Part shown: positions 57,236 through 64,000 of the stretch, one piece after another
How the letters are laid out: every line of letters begins with the position of its first letter
Position numbering within the stretch: position 1 is the stretch's first letter
DNA from: an uncultured Lachnospiraceae bacterium
GTDB taxonomy: Bacteria; Bacillota; Clostridia; Lachnospirales; Lachnospiraceae
Assembly: GCA_934339365.1 (NCBI GenBank)
Contig: CAKRHW010000004.1
Location: 1 to 64,000, forward strand
Length of the DNA stretch: 64,000 nucleotides
Direction of reading: 5' to 3'
Position numbers and translations under genes: made by a program
The notes under the pieces: model-generated
What the model saw: the letters and a program-made list of their open reading frames with translations, nothing else
The model's database searches: none
What the model was told of the DNA's origin: nothing

Positions 57236-60200
57236 ATGCAAAAGAAGGGAAGAGTGCTATCGCTTTTTTTAGCCGTTACAATGGTAGTTTCGTCACTATT
57301 TGTATATGGTGAAAAAACGAAAGCAGAAACAAAAGCAGAAACGATTACAAGTTTTGATGTTTCAGCACAGGAACTTGTAGATCACATGGGAGTCGGCTGG
57401 AATCTTGGTAATTCACTAGATTCCGCCTTAGGAGCAGATAAGGATGAAACCAATTGGGGCAATCCACAGATTACGAAAAAGATGATTGATGATATTAAAG
57501 CAGCAGGCTTTAAGACCATCCGTATACCAACTACCTGGACATATAAATTAGGTCCGGCACCTGAATACAAGGTGGATGAGACATGGATGAATCGTGTCGA
57601 AGAAGTAGTAAAGTATGCAATCGAAGATGATATGTATGTTATTTTAAATACACATCATGAGAACGCAAATCTGATTCCGGATAATGACCACAAAGAAGAA
57701 GGAAAGAAGATTATTACAAAACTTTGGACACAGATTGCAGAAAGATTTGAAAAATACAATGGTAATCTGATTTTTGAAGTATTAAACGAGCCACGTGTAG
57801 AAGGTGGCGAGAATGAATGGATGGGTGCAACAGAAGAAGTAAGAAATGTTGTAAGCGAATATGACTTAACAGCAGTTGCAGCAATCCGCGCAACAGGTGG
57901 CAATAATGCAGTCAGAAAGTTAATGATTCCAGGTGTTGCAGCATCTTCATTGGATGTTACATTAAATAGTATTAAACTTCCGGAAAATGATAACAATATT
58001 ATTATTTCTGTGCATGCATATTCACCATATGATTTTGCAATGCAGTATCCGGGTGTATCGAACTGGAGCTCTTCAAGAGAATGGGAATTAAGTTCTATGT
58101 TTGAGAAACTGCATAATCAGTTTATCGCCAAAGGCGTTCCGGTTATTATTGGAGAATTTGGTACCATTAATAAAAATAATATCAACGACCGTATTGAACA
58201 GGCAAAATATTATGTATCAGAGGCAAGAAAGAACGGAATTACCTGTGTTGTGTGGGATAACAATGCAACAACAGAAGGAGAAGAGTCTTTCGGATTATAC
58301 AATCGTGCAGATGGAAGCTGGTACTATCCTGATTTAGTAAAGGCGATGATAGAATCAGAAGCAAAACAGGCAGCCATTTCTGTACCAGAGACAACGACAC
58401 AGGAAGCAACAACAACGGTACAGGCAACAACAGAAACGACAACAAAGGCAGAACAGCAAAATACAACAAAAGAAAATGCAGTAACTACAACGAAGAGTTC
58501 AGATAATTCTAATACAGGATCATCTAATACCAATAATGATGACTGGTTACATATTGACGGTTCCGACATCAAGGATAAAAACGGAAATGTCGTCCGTCTG
58601 ACAGGAGCAAACTGGTTTGGATTCAACTGTGGAGAGCGTGTCCTTCATGGATTATGGTCTGCAGATATTGATGTATTATTAAGCCAGTGTGCAGACAGAG
58701 GTATTAATATTTTACGTATTCCAATTTCAACAGAATTATTATTAGAGTGGAAAGACGGAAAGGCAGACAAGGCAGGAAACTTTTCAAACAGTTCGGACTG
58801 GACATTCAATCCGGAACTTGTAAATGCTGATGGTACACCAATGAATACTTTACAGGTTATGGATAAGTTAATGGTACTTTGTAAGAGACATGGTATCAAA
58901 GTATTAATTGACTGTCACAGTGCCAAGGCAGATAATTCAGGACATGTATATCCAATGTGGTATAACACAGAAGCAGGAATTACAACACAGGACTGGATTG
59001 ATGGATGGAAGTTCATTGTAGACCGTTATAAGAATGATGATACATTTATCGCAGCAGACTTAGAGAATGAACCTCATGGTAAGCGTGATGAGACTGAATA
59101 TGCAAAATGGGATGATTCCACAGATGTAAATAACTGGAAATATGCAGCCCAGAAGTGTTCAGAAGAAATTTTAAAGATTAATCCAAATATGTTAATTTTG
59201 GTTGAAGGTATCGAACAGAATCCGATAGAAGGAACATCATGGTCCGATCCTGCACAGAAAACCAATGAAGGATACATTAACTATGAAGGTGCATGGTGGG
59301 GTGGTAACCTGCGTCTGGTAGGTTCCGATCCAATTAGTTTTGCAGACCATCCGGAATGGAATCAGCAGATTATGTATTCACCACATGATTATGGTCCAAG
59401 TGTATACAACCAGGCATGGTTTGATAAGGATTTTACAGAAGAAACATTATTAGATGATTACTGGTACAGAGCATGGGCTTACTTAGTTGAGGAACATAAG
59501 TCTCCACTTCTCATGGGAGAATGGGGTGGTCATATGGACGGCGGTAAGAATGAAAAATGGTTAAACTTACTTGCCGGATATATGAATAAGAAAAATATCA
59601 GTCACACATTCTGGTGCCTGAATCCAAACTCAGGAGATACTGGTGGATTATTAGATTCATCATTTATAAACTGGGATGAAGATAAGTATGGTCTTCTTAA
59701 GAAAACATTATGGCAGACAAATGATGGAAAATTCATTGGCCTTGATCATGCAAAGGCATTAGGTAAGAATGGTATTAGTGTATCTACTTATTATAACGAG
59801 ACACCAACACCAACAGAACCTGATACAACGGCAGAGGCAACAACAAAAGAACCGACGACAACAGTAGAGGCAACAACAAAAGAGCCGACAACAACAGTAG
59901 AAGCAACAACAAGAGATGAGGCAACAACAGTAGAAGTAACAACAAATGATGAGACAACAACAGTAGAATCGACAACAAATGACGAGACAACAACAGTAGA
60001 ACCGACAACAAATAACGAGACAACAACAGTAGAACCGACAACAAATAACGAGACAACAACAGTAGAATCGACAACAAATGATGAGACAACAACAGTAGAA
60101 CCGACAACAAATGATGAGACAACAACAGTAGAAGCAACAACAAATGACGAGGCAACGACAGTAGAAGCAACAACAAATGACGAGACAACAACAGTAGAAG

Positions 60201-61699
60201 TAACAACAAAGAATGAAGCAACATCAGAAAATCCGGCAACAACGGAAAGTACAGTAGAAACAACAACTTCTACCATACAGCAGCCAACGACAGATGGAAC
60301 AGGCGAAGATTCTGTAGAAAATGTCTGGATTGTAGATGAAAAGGGAGACGAAGCTCGTGCAATTTCTATGTTACTAGGAGGAATTGCAAAATTTTCTTAT
60401 CAGGTGGCTCCATCAAATGCGACGGTAGATACAGTGGAATGGCATTCAAGTAATTCAGATGTTGTATTTGTAGCTCAGGGAGTTGTATATGCAAGAAAAG
60501 CCGGAAAGGCAGAGATTACGGTCACAGTCAATGGAAAAGTTTCGAAAGTATTGACTGTAACGGTTACAGAGGTAACTGAACCGGTTACAAAGCCAACGCA
60601 GCCAGTAACAGAGGAAACAACACAGCCAGAGCAGCCGGTTACATCTTCGAACCAGCCAACAGAAGAGCCAACGCAGCCAGTAACAGAGGAAACAACAAAA
60701 GCAGAGTGGCCAACACAGCCGGTAACAGAAGTAACAACAAAGACAGAGTGGCCAACACAGCCGGCAACAGAGACAACAACAAAAGCAGATCAGCCAACAC
60801 AGCCGGCAACAGAGACAACAACAAAAGCAGATCAGCCAACACAGCCGGCAACAGAGACAACAACAAAGACAGAAGAGCCAACACAGCCGGCAACAGAGAC
60901 AACAACAAAGTCTGAAGAGCCAACACAGCCGGCAACAGAGACAACAACAAAGACAGAAGAGCCAACACAGCCGGCAACAGAGACAACAACAAAGTCTGAA
61001 GAGCCAACACAGCCGGCAACAGAGACAACAACAAAGACAGAAGAACCAACACAGCCGGTAACAGAAGTAACAACAAAGGCAGATCAGCCAACACAGCCTA
61101 CAACAGAGACAACAACAAAAGCAGATCAGCCAACACAGCCAGCAACAGAAGCAACAACGAAGGCAGTAGTAGCAACCGGTATCAGAGTGAACAGAACAAC
61201 AGCAAATGTAATTGTTGGAAAAACAAAGAAGGTAACAATTACACTTACTCCTTCTAATGTAACAGATACAAAGGTTACATTTATTAGTGCAAATACAAAG
61301 ATTGCAACAGTAGATGCCAATGGTTACATTAAGGGTAAAAGACCGGGTAAGACAAGTGTTACGGCAATCACTTCAAATGGAAAGAGTGTCAAAGTCAAAG
61401 TAACGGTTCGTCCGGCTGTTATGAAGAAACCGAAGGTTAAGAGTATTCAGTCAACAAGTGTTAAACTTACCTGGAAGAAACAGAAGAATGTTACAGGTTA
61501 CATGATTTATACAAATGTAGGAAACTCTAAGAAATATAAGTTCTATGCGGCAACGAAGAAGACTACAATGGTTATAAAGAATCTTAAGAAAAATACTTCG
61601 TATCGCTTTAAGGTAAGAGCATATAAGATTGCTTCAGGTTCTAAGATTACAGGGGCATGCTCAGATGCAGCAAAGGCAAAAACAAAAAATGGAAGATAG
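57236..61699 (+). CDS. Secreted bimodular GH5 cellulase-like protein
   Basis: A 1487-residue exported glycoside hydrolase. A signal peptide (1-28) is followed by a first GH5 domain (about 40-350; VGWNLGNSLD near 51, acid/base Glu in LNEP near 184, nucleophile in IIGEFG near 306), a Thr-rich linker (about 375-430), a second and different GH5 domain (about 435-848; ENEPHG near 611, MGEWGG near 762), a first repeat array, a BIG2 Ig-like domain (about 1020-1115), a second repeat array, another BIG2 domain (about 1312-1391) and a fibronectin-III-like domain (about 1395-1484). It probably cleaves beta-glucan or related plant polysaccharide outside the cell. No dockerin, CBM or sortase motif is seen. 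AAGGAGG precedes ATG 57236. Confidence 0.92.
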   Translation: MQKKGRVLSLFLAVTMVVSSLFVYGEKTKAETKAETITSFDVSAQELVDHMGVGWNLGNSLDSALGADKDETNWGNPQITKKMIDDIKAAGFKTIRIPTTWTYKLGPAPEYKVDETWMNRVEEVVKYAIEDDMYVILNTHHENANLIPDNDHKEEGKKIITKLWTQIAERFEKYNGNLIFEVLNEPRVEGGENEWMGATEEVRNVVSEYDLTAVAAIRATGGNNAVRKLMIPGVAASSLDVTLNSIKLPENDNNIIISVHAYSPYDFAMQYPGVSNWSSSREWELSSMFEKLHNQFIAKGVPVIIGEFGTINKNNINDRIEQAKYYVSEARKNGITCVVWDNNATTEGEESFGLYNRADGSWYYPDLVKAMIESEAKQAAISVPETTTQEATTTVQATTETTTKAEQQNTTKENAVTTTKSSDNSNTGSSNTNNDDWLHIDGSDIKDKNGNVVRLTGANWFGFNCGERVLHGLWSADIDVLLSQCADRGINILRIPISTELLLEWKDGKADKAGNFSNSSDWTFNPELVNADGTPMNTLQVMDKLMVLCKRHGIKVLIDCHSAKADNSGHVYPMWYNTEAGITTQDWIDGWKFIVDRYKNDDTFIAADLENEPHGKRDETEYAKWDDSTDVNNWKYAAQKCSEEILKINPNMLILVEGIEQNPIEGTSWSDPAQKTNEGYINYEGAWWGGNLRLVGSDPISFADHPEWNQQIMYSPHDYGPSVYNQAWFDKDFTEETLLDDYWYRAWAYLVEEHKSPLLMGEWGGHMDGGKNEKWLNLLAGYMNKKNISHTFWCLNPNSGDTGGLLDSSFINWDEDKYGLLKKTLWQTNDGKFIGLDHAKALGKNGISVSTYYNETPTPTEPDTTAEATTKEPTTTVEATTKEPTTTVEATTRDEATTVEVTTNDETTTVESTTNDETTTVEPTTNNETTTVEPTTNNETTTVESTTNDETTTVEPTTNDETTTVEATTNDEATTVEATTNDETTTVEVTTKNEATSENPATTESTVETTTSTIQQPTTDGTGEDSVENVWIVDEKGDEARAISMLLGGIAKFSYQVAPSNATVDTVEWHSSNSDVVFVAQGVVYARKAGKAEITVTVNGKVSKVLTVTVTEVTEPVTKPTQPVTEETTQPEQPVTSSNQPTEEPTQPVTEETTKAEWPTQPVTEVTTKTEWPTQPATETTTKADQPTQPATETTTKADQPTQPATETTTKTEEPTQPATETTTKSEEPTQPATETTTKTEEPTQPATETTTKSEEPTQPATETTTKTEEPTQPVTEVTTKADQPTQPTTETTTKADQPTQPATEATTKAVVATGIRVNRTTANVIVGKTKKVTITLTPSNVTDTKVTFISANTKIATVDANGYIKGKRPGKTSVTAITSNGKSVKVKVTVRPAVMKKPKVKSIQSTSVKLTWKKQKNVTGYMIYTNVGNSKKYKFYAATKKTTMVIKNLKKNTSYRFKVRAYKIASGSKITGACSDAAKAKTKNGR
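59833..60228 (+). repeat. 33-base tandem array (11-residue Thr-rich units)
   Basis: About twelve units coding VE-x-TTNDETTT variants form the linker after the second GH5 domain. Units differ by one or two residues, with near-identical DNA, so copy number may vary. Its GC and codon use are unlike the domains (ACA-rich). Confidence 0.85.
60593..61165 (+). repeat. 42-base tandem array (14-residue PTQPATETTTK units)
   Basis: About thirteen units coding PTQPATETTTKxxx, with two variable residues at each end (ADQ, TEE, SEE), form the second linker, between the two BIG2 domains. Two unit types alternate, which suggests recent block duplications. Confidence 0.87.
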
Positions 61700-61716
61700 T
61701 TTTTAAGAGAAAGCTA

Positions 61717-61745
61717 TTGTGAAAAAAATAATCTCGTGGTACAAT
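61717..61745 (+). promoter_or_regulatory. Promoter of thrS
   Basis: TTGTGA (61717-61722), a 17-base spacer and TACAAT (61740-61745). The transcript would start near 61752 and carry the T-box leader. Confidence 0.7.
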
Positions 61746-61751
61746 AACTGC

Positions 61752-62004
61752 AAAGATATTGAAAAGGCGATGACGGAAAGAGTAGTGTGAGGACACCATG
61801 CAGAGAGAGCAACATTTGGTGGAAGTTGCTTATGGGAGAATTACATGAAGACCATTCTTGAGCTGTACGTAGAAGAAGGAAGATTCGGTTTGGAATTCGA
61901 AGCGTTACCGTGTAGCTGCGTTATAAGCAAAGAGTGAAATTTAAGGTGGAACCGTGTGTAAGCACCCTTAAGTATGTTTTTGATATACTTAGGGGTGCTT
62001 TTTT
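61752..62004 (+). promoter_or_regulatory. T-box leader of thrS (threonine specifier)
   Basis: The T-box motif AAGGTGGAACCG (61943-61954) is followed by the terminator 61962-62004. Upstream, the Stem I region begins GCGATGACGGAAAGAGTAG and holds a likely specifier ACC in GGACACCATG, matching threonine. Uncharged tRNA-Thr would stabilise the antiterminator. It lies about 100 bases before thrS. Confidence 0.9.
61962..62004 (+). terminator. T-box-controlled terminator
   Basis: GCACCCTTAAGTAT pairs with ATACTTAGGGGTGC around a T/G-rich loop, followed by six T. Confidence 0.9.
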
Positions 62005-62103
62005 CAATATGGAAGGTTGGAACAAAAGTTCTGTTCCTGATGAATGCCTGAGTAGTTTAGACATCATGGAAAATAGATTGTAAGAGATAAGGAGAAGATC
62101 AAG

Positions 62104-63861
62104 ATGGTTAATTTTAAAGAAGATGAACAATTGAACACACTAAATCATTCCTGTGCACATCTTATGGCGCAGGCAATTAAGCATTTATATCCACAGGCGA
62201 AATTCTGGGTTGGACCAGTAGTAGAAGAAGGATTTTATTATGATGTGGATCTTGGTGATGATGTCATCAGAGATGAAGACATCCCGGTAATTGAGAAGGA
62301 AATGAAAAAGGTTGCGAAGTCTGGCAAGAAGATTATTCGTAAAGAGATTTCTAAGGAAGAAGCTCTTGAGATGTTCAAGGATGATGAATATAAATTAGAT
62401 TTGATTTCACATCTTGAAGATGGAAACATTACCTGTTATGTGCAGGGAGATTTTACAGATCTTTGTAGAGGACCTCATGTGGATAATGTAAAGTTATGTC
62501 GTAATTTTAAATTAATCAGACATTCCGGTGCATACTGGAAGGGAGACAGCAAGAACAAAGTGCTTCAGAGAATCTATGGTGTCTGCTTCCCTACAAAAGA
62601 AGAGTTAGAGGAACATTTACAGTTATTAGAAGAGGCAAAGGAAAGAGACCACAGAAAGATTGGAAAAGATATGAATCTTTTTATGGTAGATGATCTTGTT
62701 GGTCGTGGTTTACCAATGTTTTTACCAAAGGGATACATTGTTTGGCAGGAATTAGAGAATTATATTCGAAATAAAGAAAGAAAACTGGGTTATCAGCATG
62801 TTATGACACCATGTGTTGGTACAGTGAATCTTTATAAGACATCCGGACACTGGGATCATTATAAAGAAAACATGTTCCCGGCTATGGAAGTAGAGGGCGA
62901 ATCATTTGTATTAAGACCAATGAACTGCCCACACCATATGATGATTTATGCAAATAGAATTCATTCTTACAAGGATCTTCCAATTCGAATCGGTGAGATT
63001 GCCCATGATTTCAGATATGAAGCAAGTGGAACATTAAAGGGAATTGAGAGAGGAAGACATTTCTGTCAGAATGATGCCCATTTATTTGTAACACCGGAAC
63101 AGATTAAGGATGAATTTTCAAGAGTTGTTGATTTGATTTTCAGCACATATAAAGATTTTGGAATTACAGATTACCGATGTGTATTATCTTTAAGAGATCC
63201 GGAAGATAAAGAAAAATATCATGATGATGATGAAATGTGGAATAAGGCAGAAAATGCTCTTAGAGAAGTTATGAACAGTTTAGGAATTGAATACACAGAA
63301 GAAATTGGTGAGGCAGCATTTTATGGTCCGAAGTTAGACGTAAATGTAAAACCGGCAGTGGGTAATGAGATTACATTATCAACTTGTCAGTTAGATTTCT
63401 GTCTGCCTGCAAAATTCAATCTGTCTTATATCGATCGTGATGGAGAAAAGAAAACACCAGTGGTATTGCATCGTGCAATTCTTGGTTCATTGGATCGTTT
63501 TATGGCATATATTCTTGAAGAGACAAAGGGAAATCTTCCTGTATGGCTTGCACCGGTTCAGGTTCGTGTTATGCCGGTTAAGACAGATAATGAAGAACTT
63601 AATGCATATGCAAAGGAAGTTTGCGCAGCATTAGATGAGAAGAATGTCAGAGTAGAATTAGACGACAGAGCAGAAAAGCTTGGATATCGTATGCGTGAAG
63701 GTCAGATTCAGAAAGTTCCTTACTTGTTAGTAATTGGATTTAATGAGAAGGAAAACAGAACTGTTTCATTCCGTTTACATGGAGAACAGGATACTACTGT
63801 TCTTTCACTTGATGAATTTGTAGAAAAGATTGATAATGAGATTAAAAATAAAGTAAGATAA
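62104..63861 (+). CDS. thrS: Threonyl-tRNA synthetase lacking the TGS domain
   Basis: Charges tRNA-Thr. The 585-residue protein begins directly with the editing domain (about 10-190): HSCAHLMAQA, with the HxxxH motif, and CRGPH. The class II catalytic core (about 200-480) has motif 2 FRYEASGTLKGIERGRHF and the zinc ligands in RPMNCPHHMMIY; the anticodon-binding domain follows (about 490-585). The ubiquitin-like TGS domain of about 60 residues that starts most bacterial ThrRS is absent; upstream sequence has no frame for it and AAGGAGAAGATC precedes ATG 62104. It is regulated by the T-box upstream. A second thrS elsewhere cannot be excluded. Confidence 0.94.
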   Translation: MVNFKEDEQLNTLNHSCAHLMAQAIKHLYPQAKFWVGPVVEEGFYYDVDLGDDVIRDEDIPVIEKEMKKVAKSGKKIIRKEISKEEALEMFKDDEYKLDLISHLEDGNITCYVQGDFTDLCRGPHVDNVKLCRNFKLIRHSGAYWKGDSKNKVLQRIYGVCFPTKEELEEHLQLLEEAKERDHRKIGKDMNLFMVDDLVGRGLPMFLPKGYIVWQELENYIRNKERKLGYQHVMTPCVGTVNLYKTSGHWDHYKENMFPAMEVEGESFVLRPMNCPHHMMIYANRIHSYKDLPIRIGEIAHDFRYEASGTLKGIERGRHFCQNDAHLFVTPEQIKDEFSRVVDLIFSTYKDFGITDYRCVLSLRDPEDKEKYHDDDEMWNKAENALREVMNSLGIEYTEEIGEAAFYGPKLDVNVKPAVGNEITLSTCQLDFCLPAKFNLSYIDRDGEKKTPVVLHRAILGSLDRFMAYILEETKGNLPVWLAPVQVRVMPVKTDNEELNAYAKEVCAALDEKNVRVELDDRAEKLGYRMREGQIQKVPYLLVIGFNEKENRTVSFRLHGEQDTTVLSLDEFVEKIDNEIKNKVR

Positions 63862-63883
63862 TAAAAAGCAGAATGCGAAAGGA

Positions 63884-63917
63884 CATCGCGCTAACTTAGT
63901 TAGTGCGATGCTCTTTG
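63884..63917 (+). terminator. Terminator of thrS
   Basis: ATCGCGCTAAC (63885-63895) and GTTAGTGCGAT (63899-63909) form an 11-bp stem with one wobble, followed by GCTCTTT. The T run is short. Confidence 0.7.
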
Positions 63918-64000
63918 TATTAAGAAACCAAAATGGAAGAAGTACCAGAATATGGTTGGATTTAATTCTGAAAAAGGAATTGAACAGGGTTATTGACTGG

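Noticed and set aside
59784..60276. Minus-strand Leu- or Val-rich frames under the first repeat array
   Set aside because: Homopolymeric translations of the repeat's complement; no start signals.
60639..61094. Minus-strand Leu-rich frame and plus-strand Asn/Thr frame under the second repeat array
   Set aside because: Artefacts of the 42-base repeat read in other frames.

Overview
The window is AT-rich bacterial chromosome with dense, mostly co-directional genes. Strong AAGGAGG-type ribosome binding sites, sigma-A-like promoters, a TPP riboswitch and a T-box all point to a low-GC Firmicute. The gene content (paired FMN-binding proteins with ApbE, a PF06541 membrane protein, type 2 GalT, DUF951, MscL with a zinc ribbon, a Tp47-like surface protein) fits an anaerobic gut or rumen member of the Lachnospiraceae. 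I cannot name a genus from sequence alone. No phage, insertion sequence, integrase or CRISPR array is visible.

Layout. 1-480: tail of an unknown gene, then tRNA-Asn, tRNA-Glu and tRNA-Cys. 570-8741: a nitrogen-acquisition region with a polar amino acid ABC transporter, a small kinase-like protein, a PucR regulator, a class III aminotransferase, an iron-type alcohol dehydrogenase and an EamA exporter. The last three could take the amino group from an omega-amino compound (taurine is one candidate), reduce the aldehyde and export the alcohol. 9070-11895: a PF06541 membrane protein, tRNA-Gln, shikimate kinase, and a LytTR response regulator whose reading frame is broken at a run of eight A. 12096-19975: an extracytosolic flavin electron-transfer locus (ApbE, two FMN-binding proteins with four attachment motifs, a NapH-like iron-sulfur membrane protein, a NusG-II protein, a Gx transporter), followed by a large Tp47-like/leucine-rich surface protein.

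20053-26729: the gdpP-rplI-dnaB operon, a MerR-like regulator, a 56-residue ferredoxin behind a strongly structured leader, and an AI-2E family permease. 26825-32934: amt-glnK behind a leader rich in hairpins, a MacB-like ABC exporter, truA and a second LytTR regulator. 33005-35571: a probable small RNA, then thiC under a TPP riboswitch and thiE with its own promoter. 35644-41565: a degenerate GGDEF/EAL protein, a YbhJ-like aconitase-family hydratase and an AIM24-TerD stress pair. 41830-45619: galactose genes galK and galT behind an ArsR-type regulator with a beta-rich sensor domain. 45679-50700: a hybrid sensor kinase with two solute-binding domains, a YbaK deacylase, DUF951, and an ABC-2 exporter.

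50844-55460: a MerR regulator, a ureohydrolase whose promoter has the MerR-type 19-base spacer filled by a perfect palindrome, a small repeat-bearing protein, a hairpin-rich repeat element, and a GltS permease translationally coupled to a TAXI-type binding lipoprotein. 55659-63917: a flavodoxin, MscL, a 1487-residue secreted protein with two GH5 cellulase-like domains, and thrS under a T-box; the ThrRS lacks the N-terminal TGS domain. 63918-64000 holds no gene I can support.
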